A DNA stretch of 64,000 bases from JAGIBJ01 sp032119795 (lineage in GTDB: Bacteria > Actinomycetota > Thermoleophilia > Solirubrobacterales > Solirubrobacteraceae), in assembly GCA_032119795.1 (NCBI GenBank), contig JAUMFO010000004.1:62001-126000 (forward strand), in the 5' to 3' direction. The position numbers and the translations under genes were made by a program. Position 1 is the first letter of the stretch; every line of letters begins with the position of its first letter. The notes beneath the pieces are model-generated. The model did no database searches and was not told the origin of the DNA. It saw only the letters and a program-made list of their open reading frames with translations. Below are positions 49,969 to 59,053 of this stretch, piece by piece.

Positions 49969-51309
49969 ATGATCCCGGTCGTGAAGGTCCGCTTCGCCCG
50001 GATCACGCTGTTCATCGCGTTCGCGTTCACGGTGATGGCCGACCCCGTGTCGTCGGTGACCTATGCGGTGCAGTCCGCGCTGCAGGCGCTGCACGGGGCA
50101 CGCGACGATCTCGTGCTGACGATGTGCCTCGTCATCGGCGCGATCGCACTCGTGTCCGCCGGGTACCACCGCCTCATCACGCGGTTCCCCGACGGCGGGG
50201 GCGGCGCGATGGCGCTGGCGGAGGCGTTCGGGGAGGGCTGGGCGTTCCTGCCGGTCGGCGCGCTGCTCGTCGACTTCACCCTGACGATCGCGGTGAGCTG
50301 CGCGGCCGCGTCGTCGGCGCTCGTCGCCTGGGCGCCGGGACTCGCGAGCCACCGCACGCTGCTCTCCCTCGCGCTCGTCGTCGTGGTCGCCCTCGGCAGT
50401 CTGCTCGGCAACCGCGGGAGGATCGCGTTCGCGACCGCCACGCTGCTGTTTATCGGCGCCGCGGCCGTGGTGCTGGTGCGCGGATTCGCCCACCCGGCCG
50501 TCGTCGGTGGCGGCGCACCGGCGCCGCCGGGCAACACCGGCCTCGCCGTGGCGCTGCTGGCGATGCCCGCCGCGATGGCGCTGGCCACCGGCATCGAGGC
50601 GCCGTCGAACGCCATCGCGCAGCTCGGCCAGCTCGGCGACCGCGGGCGGCGACTGTTCGGGCAGCTGACGATCTGGGTGATGGTGGTGGTCGTCGGAACG
50701 CTCACGCTCGGCGTCGCCCTGCTGACCGTGCGCTTCGGGCTCGGCCTCCCCGCCGCGGACTCCACGCTGCTGGCCGACGTCGCCCGCGAGGCGACAGGCG
50801 GCGACCCCTGGTTCGACGTGTTCCAGGTCCTCAGCGCGCTGCTGCTGCTCGCAGCGGCCGCGTCCTCCTACCTCGCCGGGTCGGGTCTGCTCAAGGCGCT
50901 GGCCGCGCAGGAGGACGGCGCCCTGCTGCCCGTGCGATTCGCGCGGGTCAACCGCGTGTACGTGCCGGTGTGGGGCATCGGCGCGCTCATGGTGACGTCG
51001 GCCGCCCTGCTCGTCCTCGCCCACGGCGACGAGCGGGTCATCGTGAAGTACTACGCCGTCGCGGTGTTCGCGAGCTTCCTCGGCGCGCTCATCGCCGGCT
51101 GCCGGCTGTCGTGGCGCGACGGGCGGATCCTCGCCGCGGCGGTTGACGCGGTCGCCGTCGTCGTGGTCGCGCTGGTACTGGTGCTCAATGTGCGCCGCGG
51201 CGCCCCCGCGGTGTCACTCGTCGCCTCCGGCATCGTCTCGCTGGTGCTGTGGCGCATCTGGGTCCGGCGGGGCGGGCGCGGGCGGATCGCGGGGATCGCC
51301 GTGGGCTGA
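49969..51309 (+). CDS. APC-superfamily transporter, KimA-like
   Basis: A 446-residue transporter with about 12 membrane helices and no periplasmic domain. The unwound first helix reads TVMADPVSSVTYAVQSAL, which resembles the DALSSVAYA motif of the APC family including the KimA potassium carriers and amino-acid permeases. RFPDGGGGAMALAEAFGEGW is the following loop and helix, and YLAGSGLLKALAAQEDGALL matches the helix 8 region. The long cytoplasmic tail of KimA is absent. Substrate is undetermined (amino acid or K+). The 3' end overlaps the convergent YihY gene by 96 bp. Confidence 0.8.
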   Translation: MIPVVKVRFARITLFIAFAFTVMADPVSSVTYAVQSALQALHGARDDLVLTMCLVIGAIALVSAGYHRLITRFPDGGGGAMALAEAFGEGWAFLPVGALLVDFTLTIAVSCAAASSALVAWAPGLASHRTLLSLALVVVVALGSLLGNRGRIAFATATLLFIGAAAVVLVRGFAHPAVVGGGAPAPPGNTGLAVALLAMPAAMALATGIEAPSNAIAQLGQLGDRGRRLFGQLTIWVMVVVVGTLTLGVALLTVRFGLGLPAADSTLLADVAREATGGDPWFDVFQVLSALLLLAAAASSYLAGSGLLKALAAQEDGALLPVRFARVNRVYVPVWGIGALMVTSAALLVLAHGDERVIVKYYAVAVFASFLGALIAGCRLSWRDGRILAAAVDAVAVVVVALVLVLNVRRGAPAVSLVASGIVSLVLWRIWVRRGGRGRIAGIAVG

Positions 51310-52305
51310 AGCGCTCAGCCCGCGGCTGCCCGGCGGAGCTGATGCCTCGTCCGCGCTGTGTCCGCGACCGCGCCGCTCGTCGAGGCGGGTCGTCAGCGCC
51401 TCCCACTGCTCGCGCGCCTGCGCGGTGATCTCGGCCCACTGGCGCTGGACCTCATCCTCGGCGGGCGTCTCGCCGCGCTTGATGCGTTCGAGTTCGTCGT
51501 TGATCTCGCGGCCGGCGGCGACGGAGAAGACCAGCACGACCATCACGCAAAAGAGCGCGGAGATCATGGCGAACACCGCACCGATCACGCCGTACCGCGT
51601 CGCGTAGGTGCTGAAGAGGTGAGGCACGTAGACCGTCGCGCCAATCGAGTAGATCGCCAGCAGCGTGGCGGCAAGGAGCGCCGTTGGGGCGAACGCGCGG
51701 AGGCTGATCCGTTTGGCCGTCAGGATCTGCCCGGTCCACGCGACGAAGATCGCGGCCAGCGGCGCGGTGAACACGGCCGCAGCGATCTCCAACTTGGTGT
51801 GTCCGAGGGTGCCGCGAATCACGCCGCTCAGGACCATGAATGCCGCCAGTCCGGCCACCCACAGCAGCCCGTTGAGCGAGTTGCGCACGCTCATCGGCTT
51901 CAGGTCCCAGCCGAGTTCGAAGAGCCGCTGCACCGCTCGCGTGAAGCTCAAGACGGCGACGAGCAAGAAGAAGATGCCGATGATGCCCAGCGTCGTGCTG
52001 GTACCGGTCGGTGGCGCGAAGATGTCTCGCACCGCCTCGGCGCCGCCGCCCGTCAGCTCGTAGCGGGAGATGATCCGGTCGGCGGTGTTCTTTCCACCGA
52101 GGTGCGTCGCCATCGCACTGGCCAGCAGCGACAGCGGAATCAGCGCGGTGAGCGCACCCGACGCCAGCGCGATCGACCGATCAAACCCGGCGATCTTCTG
52201 AAACCGGTTGACGACGCGAAGAATGAACTCCGGCCGAAGCCAGAACGTCAGCGTGCGCACGAGGCGGTCGCGCTTCATCGGGCGGTCGGAGGTCGGCGGT
52301 GCCAT
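51214..52305 (-). CDS. YihY/BrkB-family membrane protein
   Basis: A 363-residue protein of the YihY/virulence-factor BrkB family with about six membrane helices. Recognisable parts are DRSIALASGALTALIPLSLL, LGIIGIFFLLVAVLSFTRAV, and RLFELGWDL, then NSLNGLLWVAGLAAFMVLSG and a last helix pair (IGAVFAMISALFCVMVVLVF). The C-terminal 75 residues are soluble and charged with a Pro/Asp-rich end. The function of the family is unknown; the old label as a ribonuclease has been rejected. The last 32 codons are antisense to the transporter's end. Confidence 0.88.
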   Translation of the reverse strand: MAPPTSDRPMKRDRLVRTLTFWLRPEFILRVVNRFQKIAGFDRSIALASGALTALIPLSLLASAMATHLGGKNTADRIISRYELTGGGAEAVRDIFAPPTGTSTTLGIIGIFFLLVAVLSFTRAVQRLFELGWDLKPMSVRNSLNGLLWVAGLAAFMVLSGVIRGTLGHTKLEIAAAVFTAPLAAIFVAWTGQILTAKRISLRAFAPTALLAATLLAIYSIGATVYVPHLFSTYATRYGVIGAVFAMISALFCVMVVLVFSVAAGREINDELERIKRGETPAEDEVQRQWAEITAQAREQWEALTTRLDERRGRGHSADEASAPPGSRGLSASAHGDPRDPPAPAPPDPDAPQHQRDDAGGDE

Positions 52306-52322
52306 CGTTGCCGCGAGACTCT

Positions 52323-52860
52323 AAGCCCCGAGATCCCATACCGGTGGTCGGTCGATGGCGGCGAACCGAACTGCTCGGCGTGGCGATCACCGTCACGAAG
52401 CACGTCATGACGCGTCGCTATGCGCTCCCGAACGAGCGGCGAAGGCGTCATCGCGACGTATCGGGGTGCGGTGGAACCCAAATTCCGGGTACGTGATATT
52501 CGTCCGGTTGGGGGACGGCTGAGTGGGGCCGCGCCAGTGCAATGGTGCACCGCGCACCGGTTCGCCTGTAAAACGGCGTTATTCCGCAAAGCAGCCGAGG
52601 GAGTGGGGCGTTTGGCCCCGGCTAACTAGCCGATCGAGCGTTTGGCCAGGTCCCGCCGGACAGCCGATGTGCAGGGGTCTACGCTGCCCCGATGGTGAGG
52701 TCGTGAGGAATTCGCGCCAGCATCTCAGCACCCAGGGCGTTGAGCTCAGTCGCCGTCCCGGCGCTGCGAAGGGAACTGCCATCGTTCGCGCTGGCCACCC
52801 CGCTCTCGACGCTGCTCTGACCTCAGACGCCAACCGGCGCTATTCGGGGCGCACCGTGAA
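52323..52860. other. Intergenic region with no convincing gene
   Basis: About 540 bp between the divergent starts of YihY and the next rightward genes. Frames on both strands are short and show no family motifs. It is less GC-rich in places (near 52490 and 52570-52590). No tRNA, CRISPR, strong hairpin or recognisable riboswitch was found. It presumably carries the YihY promoter: TAGAGT on the minus strand at about 52318-52323, 12 nt before its start. Confidence 0.5.
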
Positions 52861-52864
52861 CGCG

Positions 52865-53086
52865 ATGCGCGAGGCGACACGAACGATGACGCCCTCGCGT
52901 CCGGCCGTCGAGGCGCCGGCGCCGACCATGGGTCGCGTCGCCGAGCAGTTCTCCATCACGGCGGATCGCCAGACCGCGTCGGTCACGACGATCCACACGG
53001 CCGTCACCCGCTCGGTGCTTAGCCGCAGCGGTCGGCGATTTGAGCTGCGCGTCTGGCGCGAGCTCGCCCAGCAGTCTTCGAACTAG
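52865..53086 (+). CDS. Small hypothetical protein (possible)
   Basis: A 73-residue frame from ATG 52865 (or GTG 52856) with a protein-like C-terminal half, RVAEQFSITADRQTASVTTI followed by HTAVTRSVLSRSGRRFELRV WRELAQQ. A longer version from 52703 or 52523 adds low-complexity sequence. There is no family match I can name and no clear ribosome site. It lies 131 bp before the hybrid kinase start on the same strand. The call rests mainly on an ordinary amino-acid mix and could be wrong. Confidence 0.35.
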   Translation: MREATRTMTPSRPAVEAPAPTMGRVAEQFSITADRQTASVTTIHTAVTRSVLSRSGRRFELRVWRELAQQSSN

Positions 53087-53217
53087 CCCACCCGGTGCCC
53101 CAGGTAACGGGGCGCAACGGCATCGCTCCACAACGTAGTGGCCAAGCGGTCCATGGCTGGTTGGATCTCACCCGTTTCTCGGGTTAGGGTGAACCGCGGG
53201 GGAGGTCGCGCGGGGGA

Positions 53218-56025
53218 GTGTTCAGCAGCCGCAGAGCGACCGGCCCTAAGCCCGTACCCATGCTGCCTCGCCAAACCCAACCCGTCAGCGCCGAGATCGC
53301 GGCACTCGTCGAGGAGTTGCGCGCAGGCCCACTCAGCCGCGCGCTGTTTGAAGATCACGAGCGGTTCGTCGCGATTGCGGATCTCGACGGTGTGGTGGCT
53401 GCCGTCAACGCCTACGCGCTCGACGGCACCGGCCTGACCGTCGCCGACTACGTCGGCGGGGCGCTGTGGGAGAGCCCTGCGTTCGCGCATGACCCGACCG
53501 CCGAGGGCACATGGCGCACGCACCTTGCGCAGGCCATCGCCGCAGACAACGGCCTTCACTTTGACGACGAGTACGCCGGACCAGACGGCGAGACCGTCGC
53601 GGTGCGTGCCGAGATCTCGGTGATTCGCAGGGAGCCCGGCGGCCTGCCGATTGGCTTCGTCGTCCAGGGCACCAACATCGACCGGGCTCGCAAAGCGGAA
53701 CGTCGACTGCGCGAGCAGGAGCGCTTGGGCCGGCTCACGTTCGACCAGAGCTACCAGCTCATGGCCGTCCTCGACCCTGACGGCACCATCCGAGAGGTCA
53801 ACGCTGCCCTCTCTCGAATGGGAATCCGCCGTGAGCAGGTCATCGGCACGAACATCGTTGACTTCGCGCAGGGCGTGCCCGATGGAGAGAGCCGTGGGCC
53901 TGCGTGGGAGCAGCGCCTGCGAGCCATCCAAACCGCGACGCGACCGATCCGCTACTCCGACACTCGCCCCGATCTCAAGGACGGACCTCTTCGCGCCGTG
54001 GACTGCACCCTCACGCCGGTTCGCAGCGATGAGACTGGAGAGCTTGATTTTCTCCTCTTCGAGGTCCACGACCGCACCGACAGCTACGACGCCGAGCTGC
54101 GCCTGCGACGCAGCGAGGAGCGGCTGCGCTCGCTCGCCGAAGCGGTTCCACAGATGTTGTGGATCGCCTCCGAGGCCAAGGGCGTGGAGTACTTCTCGCC
54201 GCGCTGGGCGGAGTTCACCGGCCGCCCGATCGACGAGCTTCTCGGCGTCGGCTATATCGATCTGATTCACCCAGACGATCGCGACGCCGCCGCCGCGGTC
54301 CCTGAGGTGACGGACGGGAGCGGCGGATCGACGGTGTTCCGGCTCCGTCGCCACGACGGCGAGTACCGCTGGGTGGAGAGCCGCGCACGAGCGACGCTCG
54401 ATGAGGAGACGGGGCAGCCGATCCGCTGGTTTGGCGGCACGCTCGACGTGACCGATCAGCGCCAGGCGATCACCGACGCCAATACCCAGCAGCAACAGCT
54501 TCAGGTTGCCCTCGACCTGACCGGCCTGGGCCGCTTCGACCTGCAGCTGCGCGCCGGCCAGATGGTTGGCGATGACCGTCTCTCGGAGATCCTGGGCGTC
54601 GACGCGGGGCAGCTGATGGCAGAGCACGGGCTCGATGGCTTCATCGACATGATCGAGCCAGACCATCAGGATCGCGTGCGGCGCGCCGTCGAGCAGGCGA
54701 TCGTGCCCGGCGGCCCGAGGTACGACGTCGTGTACCCGTTCGTGCGGCCATCCGCCGAGGGTCCGGAGCGACGTTGGGTCGCCGCCCTTGGGCGCGTCGA
54801 GTTCGACGCCGACGGCCCCGTCCGAATGGTCGGTGTGCTGGAGGACGTCACCGACAAGCGGCTCGAGGACGAGGCCAGGATCCGGCTGCAGAAGCTGGAG
54901 GCGATGGGGACGCTGGCGGGTGGGATCGCCCACGACTTCAACAACGTGATCGGGGCGATCCTCAGCTACGCCCGCGTTGCCGAGGCCGAGCTTGCCGCGG
55001 GCGCGTCTCCGGCGGAAAGCATCGGCGAGATCGCGCGCGGTGCGCTACGGGCCGGCGATCTCACGAAGCGCCTGCTCACCTTCGCGCGTGAGGAGCCGGT
55101 CCGCCAGGTCGCGATTGACCTCGGCGAGGTCGTCCGCGAGGCGGTGTCGCTCGTTCGACCGACGATGCCGCGCGGCACCGAGGTGGAGGTGGCCGTCGCG
55201 TCGGAGCTGCCGACCGTCCTCGGTGACTCCACCCAGCTCCACCAGGTGGTCGTAAACCTCGTGACGAACGCCGGCCAAGCGCTGGCTGGTCGCGAGCGAG
55301 GGCTCATCAGCGTCTCCGTCGAGGAGGTCGTGCTCGGTGAGCGACGCACCGGCGTGGTCGCTGGGCTCGATGCCGGCGAGTACCTTCGGCTGCGGGTCGT
55401 TGACGACGGTCCAGGCATCGCCGAAGCGATCGTTGGGCGGGTCTTCGACCCGTTCTTCACGACGAAGGGGCCGAACGAAGGCACCGGCCTGGGCTTGGCA
55501 GCGGTCCACAGCATCATCCGGAACCACCGCGGCGTCATCGCTGCCGAACAGCACCGTGCAGGGGGCGCGGCGCTGACGGCCTATCTTCCGGTGCAGTCGT
55601 CGCCTGAGACCCCCGAGATCGTGCCCCAACCCGCCAAACCCGCCAGCTCCGACCAGCCCGTCGCCCGAGTCTTGTTCGTCGACGACGAAGAGGCGCTCGT
55701 CCGGCTGGCCTACCGCGCAATGCCGTATTGCGGATGCGAGGTCACCGGCTTTACCGATCCGTTGGAGGCGGCGGAGGCGTTCGCGGCGACGCCCGACGGG
55801 TTCGACGCGGTCGTGACCGACCTCTCGATGCCAGGCCTCACCGGCCTCGAGCTGACGGAGCGCGTCCGCGCGATCCGCGGCGACGTGCCGGTCGTGCTTA
55901 CGTCTGGCTACATGGCCAGCGGAGATCAAGCCGACGCAGAACGCCGCGGCGTCAGCGCGATTCTGCCGAAGCCTTGCTCGATCGAGGACCTCGCCGGCGA
56001 GGTCCTGCGGCTCCTCGCGCGCTGA
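53218..56025 (+). CDS. Hybrid PAS-domain histidine kinase with receiver
   Basis: A 935-residue soluble sensor kinase with no membrane segment. Several PAS domains span roughly residues 45-550 (RFVAIADLDGVVAAVNAYAL, LMAVLDPDGTIREVNAALSR, MLWIASEAKGVEYFSPRWAE, and LTGLGRFDLQLRAGQM). The phosphoacceptor is in LAGGIAHDFNNVIGAILSYA; ATPase N-box LVTNAGQAL and G-boxes VVDDGPGIAE and GTGLGLAAV follow. The C-terminal receiver has LFVDDEEALV, Asp in AVVTDLSMPG, VVLTSGYMA and LPKPCS. GTG 53218 has a GGGGGAGG 12 nt upstream; ATG 53260 is an alternative. A NarL regulator and a kinase fragment lie next to it, in opposite orientation. Confidence 0.92.
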   Translation: MFSSRRATGPKPVPMLPRQTQPVSAEIAALVEELRAGPLSRALFEDHERFVAIADLDGVVAAVNAYALDGTGLTVADYVGGALWESPAFAHDPTAEGTWRTHLAQAIAADNGLHFDDEYAGPDGETVAVRAEISVIRREPGGLPIGFVVQGTNIDRARKAERRLREQERLGRLTFDQSYQLMAVLDPDGTIREVNAALSRMGIRREQVIGTNIVDFAQGVPDGESRGPAWEQRLRAIQTATRPIRYSDTRPDLKDGPLRAVDCTLTPVRSDETGELDFLLFEVHDRTDSYDAELRLRRSEERLRSLAEAVPQMLWIASEAKGVEYFSPRWAEFTGRPIDELLGVGYIDLIHPDDRDAAAAVPEVTDGSGGSTVFRLRRHDGEYRWVESRARATLDEETGQPIRWFGGTLDVTDQRQAITDANTQQQQLQVALDLTGLGRFDLQLRAGQMVGDDRLSEILGVDAGQLMAEHGLDGFIDMIEPDHQDRVRRAVEQAIVPGGPRYDVVYPFVRPSAEGPERRWVAALGRVEFDADGPVRMVGVLEDVTDKRLEDEARIRLQKLEAMGTLAGGIAHDFNNVIGAILSYARVAEAELAAGASPAESIGEIARGALRAGDLTKRLLTFAREEPVRQVAIDLGEVVREAVSLVRPTMPRGTEVEVAVASELPTVLGDSTQLHQVVVNLVTNAGQALAGRERGLISVSVEEVVLGERRTGVVAGLDAGEYLRLRVVDDGPGIAEAIVGRVFDPFFTTKGPNEGTGLGLAAVHSIIRNHRGVIAAEQHRAGGAALTAYLPVQSSPETPEIVPQPAKPASSDQPVARVLFVDDEEALVRLAYRAMPYCGCEVTGFTDPLEAAEAFAATPDGFDAVVTDLSMPGLTGLELTERVRAIRGDVPVVLTSGYMASGDQADAERRGVSAILPKPCSIEDLAGEVLRLLAR

Positions 56026-56043
56026 GCGCGCCGGGAGCGACGC

Positions 56044-56685
56044 CTACCGCAGGAGGCCCTTGCGCATCGCGGTGGCGACGGCGGCGGCCCGATCGGAGAC
56101 CTCAAGTTTGCGGTAGAGGCTCTCCAGGTGGGACTTCACCGTGGACGGGCTCAGATGGATGGCGGCGGCGATCTCCGCGACGCTGGCGCCATCGGCGATC
56201 TGGCCCAGCACCTCGCGCTCGCGATCGGTCAGTACCGGGCGGTCCTCGCGGCGGCGATTGCGTACCTCGCCGGCCAGCAGCGCCTGCACCTCGCCACCGA
56301 GCACCGTCTTGCCGGAGGCGACCTCCAGGAGTGTGGCCACCAGTGCTTCTGGCTCGATCAGCTTCGACAGCACGGCGGCCGCGCCGAGCTCGACGGCGCG
56401 GTAGACCTGATCGCTGTCGAGATTGCCGGTGAGGATCACCACGCGCGTCTTGACGTCTTCCTGCGTCAGGGCGTCGAGCAGCTGAAGGCCGTCGAGTCCC
56501 GGCATGTTGAGGTCGACGACGGCCACGTCGGGCTCGAGCGCAGTGATGCGATCGAGCGCCTCTCGCCCGTCGGAGGCGAGGCCCACCACGGAGAGCTGCG
56601 GGTTGAGGCGGACGACCCGTTCCACGCTTGAGCGGTAGAGCGGGTGATCGTCAGCGATGAGCAGGCGCACCTGTGCTTCATGCAT
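56044..56685 (-). CDS. NarL-type response regulator
   Basis: A 213-residue regulator. Receiver: LLIADDHPLYRSSV, phosphoacceptor in VAVVDLNMPGLDG, VVILTGNLDS and VLSKLIEPE. Output: GerE helix-turn-helix LTDREREVLGQIADGASVAE with IAAAIHLSPSTVKSHLESLY and KLEVSDRAAAVATA. The start MHEAQVR at 56685 is preferred to 56703. It converges with the hybrid kinase (18 bp between stops) and lies downstream of the ATPase-less kinase on the same strand. The hybrid kinase's acceptor domain or the fragment could feed phosphate to it; direct evidence is lacking. Confidence 0.9.
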   Translation of the reverse strand: MHEAQVRLLIADDHPLYRSSVERVVRLNPQLSVVGLASDGREALDRITALEPDVAVVDLNMPGLDGLQLLDALTQEDVKTRVVILTGNLDSDQVYRAVELGAAAVLSKLIEPEALVATLLEVASGKTVLGGEVQALLAGEVRNRRREDRPVLTDREREVLGQIADGASVAEIAAAIHLSPSTVKSHLESLYRKLEVSDRAAAVATAMRKGLLR

Positions 56686-56789
56686 CGCAGCGCAGTCAAC
56701 CATGCTCAGCGGCGCACGTCACGTGTTGGTGGACGGCTGGCAAGCGAGGCTGGCCGCCTACCAGTGAACCGCCAGGCGAACGCCAGTGG

Positions 56790-57269
56790 CTACATTGCCT
56801 CGCCGGCGACGCTCATGCGGCGCAGCCGGTCGGCGATCGTGGCAGCTCGCCGCGAGGCCGCCAGGACCTCGGCAAGGTCCCGCGCCTGCTGGCTGTCTCC
56901 CGGGGCGTCGGCGGCGGCCAGCGTGGTGTAGTTGATGATCACGCCCAGCAGGTTGTTGAAGTCGTGTGCGACCTCACCGGCGAGCGTCGCGACATCCTGC
57001 GGGGCCGCAGGCGTGTGAGGAATGGGCCCCAGAACCACGAGGTCGTGGCGGCCAGCGTCACACACGATCGGCGTGCGATTGATGGTCGGCCGCGGCGGAG
57101 TCAGCGAGTCAAGGTGCTGTTCAAGGTGAAGCGGGTGGGTGCCCGGCGAGGAGTGCAGGAGCGTGCTCGCCAGTGCGCTCGCGCTGACGATGAACCCTGC
57201 CGGATCGGTGAGGACGACCGGGATCGGGAGGTGTTGCACCACATTGGTGAGCGACTGAAGGGAGAGCAC
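56790..57269 (-). CDS. PAS-DHp histidine-kinase fragment without ATPase
   Basis: A 159-residue protein. Residues 5-75 form a PAS-like fold (NVVQHLPIPVVLTDPAGFIV). The rest is a dimerisation-phosphotransfer helix pair with an intact acceptor box, LAGEVAHDFNNLLGVIINYT, followed by SRRAATIADRLRRMSVAGEAM and the stop. The HATPase domain is missing, and only 86 bp separate the stop from the next gene, so it is not encoded nearby. It resembles the acceptor region of the hybrid kinase at 54.9 kb (IAHDFNNVIGAILSY). It may be a phosphotransfer shuttle or a decayed kinase. Confidence 0.75.
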   Translation of the reverse strand: MLSLQSLTNVVQHLPIPVVLTDPAGFIVSASALASTLLHSSPGTHPLHLEQHLDSLTPPRPTINRTPIVCDAGRHDLVVLGPIPHTPAAPQDVATLAGEVAHDFNNLLGVIINYTTLAAADAPGDSQQARDLAEVLAASRRAATIADRLRRMSVAGEAM

Positions 57270-57707
57270 GGGTTGCGGCGCGGGAGAGACGAGGCCACCT
57301 TCAATCTTGCACCGCGGAGCTGCGGGCCGTGGCTGGATTTGTGGCCCCTCTTCATGGGCCGATTGGCCGGGGCCAATCGGCGCAGCCCCGTGGCACGGGA
57401 GAATCGGCGATCGACCGATGCCAGGGCGTCGTGCGTCCGCAATGCTGCTTGCAGATCAGGTTCAGCCAGCGCTCCACTTTCCTCCCCCAGGTCTTCCCCC
57501 AGGCCCGAGCTGTGGACGCCGGTGTGTTGGAACACGAACCTGAACTGGAGCAGCGCCGGCTCGGGCGCGCTCCCTTCGCCGCACCGCGGCGGTGCGCAGA
57601 ATTCCCCCGTGATGCGCACCGCCGCCGGCGGCACGGCCGCCACAGCACCCGCGCCGCAGCGGCGGCTTTGCTGCTTCGGTCAGGGCGGGCCGTATCGTGG
57701 CCGGGGC
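57270..57707. other. Intergenic region with 24-bp palindrome
   Basis: A 438-bp divergent region between the kinase fragment and threonine dehydratase. The frames in it have no recognisable motifs. The perfect palindrome GCCGATTGGCC-GG-GGCCAATCGGC (11-2-11) lies at 57358-57381. GTATCGT at 57691-57697, about 10 nt before the ATG at 57708, is a possible -10. No T-box or leader-peptide attenuator with runs of Ile or Thr codons was seen before the dehydratase. Confidence 0.65.
57358..57381. promoter_or_regulatory. 24-bp palindrome, candidate operator
   Basis: Arms GCCGATTGGCC and GGCCAATCGGC are exact reverse complements separated by GG. The palindrome lies 89 bp upstream of the kinase fragment's start and about 330 bp upstream of the dehydratase. 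Near-zero spacer suits a dimeric DNA-binding protein rather than an RNA hairpin. No regulator can be assigned. Confidence 0.5.
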
Positions 57708-59012
57708 ATGATCGACGCAGCGCACGCCAGTGGCGACCTCAGCCCACAGGCCATCGCGCAAGCCGCGCAGCGAGTCGCGCCGGTGGTGCGCCGGACGCCG
57801 CTGGAGCGAAGCCAGCGTCTGAGCGCAATGGCGGGGGTCCCGGTGCTGCTCAAGCGCGAAGACTCCCAGGAGTGTCGGTCCTACAAGGTGCGCGGCGCCT
57901 ACAACCTGATCGCTTCGCTGGGGCCGCAGGAGCGCGCGCGTGGCGTGGTGTGTGCGAGCGCCGGGAACCATGGCCAAGGCCTCGCCTTCGCCTGCCGGGC
58001 CTTGCAGATCCGGGGGCGCGTCTTCTTGCCCAGCAACACGCCGCGGCAGAAGCGCGAGCGGATCGCAGCGATTGGCGGCGAGTGGGTGGAGCTGGTGATT
58101 GCCGGTCGGACGTACGACGAGGCCAGCGCGGCGGCACTGGCCGACAGCGAGGTCAGCGGTGCGGTGTCGGTGCATCCGTTCGATGACCCGCGCACCATCG
58201 CCGGCCAGGGGACCGTCGGCCTGGAGGTACTTGAGCAGGCGGCCGAGCTCGGGGAGACGGTCGCCACGATCGTCGTTCCGGTTGGCGGCGGCGGCCTCAT
58301 CGCAGGCATCGCCACGTGGGTTGCCGAGCATGCCCCGAACGTGCGGATCGTCGGAGCGGAGCCGGCCGGTGCAGCGAGCATGCGAGCGGCGCTGGAAGCT
58401 GGCGGGCCCGTCGCGCTCAGTCCGCTGGACACGTTTGTCGACGGCGCGGCGGTGGGCCGGGTCGGGGCCGTCACCTTCGGCGTCGTTCGGGATCTGGTGC
58501 ACGAGATCGTGGCGGTCCCCGAGGGAGCAATCTGCACGGAGATGCTTGGGCTCTACGGCACGGAAGGCGTGATTGCCGAGCCGGCGGGTGCACTCGCCTC
58601 GGCGGCGGTGAAGCAGCTCGCAGCACGCGGAGACTGGGTCGGTGAGGGGCCGGGCGTGGCTGCTGGGGCCATCGCGTGCATCGTGTCGGGTGGCAACAAC
58701 GACGTCTCCCGCTACGCCGAGGTCGTCGAGCGCTCGCTGCTGCACGAGGGGCTGCGGCACTACTTCCTGGTCACGTTCTCGCAGGAGCCCGGGGCGCTGC
58801 GCGACTTCCTCGACGCGGTGCTCGTCCACGGCGAAGACATCATCGCCTTTGAGTACGTCAAGAAGAACAACCGCGAGACCGGCCCGGCGCTCGTCGGCAT
58901 CGAACTCGAACGCGCAAGTGATCTGGCGGCGCTCCTTGAACGGCTCGCGGCCAGCCCGCTGGCGGTCGAGCAGATCCCGCCGGGGTCGCCGCTCTTTACG
59001 TTCCTGCTCTAG
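57708..59012 (+). CDS. ilvA: Threonine ammonia-lyase (threonine dehydratase)
   Basis: A 434-residue PLP enzyme converting threonine to 2-oxobutanoate, the first step of isoleucine synthesis. The PLP lysine is Lys60 in SYKVRGAYN. ASAGNHGQGLAFAC is the substrate loop and VPVGGGGLIAGIA the phosphate-binding glycine loop. The C-terminus (from about residue 350; YFLVTFSQEPGALRDFLD) is a single ACT-like regulatory unit as in the IlvA1 group of 400-430 residues, so allosteric control is expected. ATG at 57708 begins a normal family N-terminus; the frame is open for 1 kb upstream but reads through non-coding sequence. Confidence 0.94.
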   Translation: MIDAAHASGDLSPQAIAQAAQRVAPVVRRTPLERSQRLSAMAGVPVLLKREDSQECRSYKVRGAYNLIASLGPQERARGVVCASAGNHGQGLAFACRALQIRGRVFLPSNTPRQKRERIAAIGGEWVELVIAGRTYDEASAAALADSEVSGAVSVHPFDDPRTIAGQGTVGLEVLEQAAELGETVATIVVPVGGGGLIAGIATWVAEHAPNVRIVGAEPAGAASMRAALEAGGPVALSPLDTFVDGAAVGRVGAVTFGVVRDLVHEIVAVPEGAICTEMLGLYGTEGVIAEPAGALASAAVKQLAARGDWVGEGPGVAAGAIACIVSGGNNDVSRYAEVVERSLLHEGLRHYFLVTFSQEPGALRDFLDAVLVHGEDIIAFEYVKKNNRETGPALVGIELERASDLAALLERLAASPLAVEQIPPGSPLFTFLL

Positions 59013-59053
59013 CGCGCTGGCGGCGACTCGCTCGGAGCCTCCACCTCGGCGAG

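Noticed and set aside
57270..57707. T-box or attenuator before threonine dehydratase
   Set aside because: No T-box sequence, no leader peptide with Ile/Val/Leu/Thr runs and no terminator/antiterminator pair were visible.
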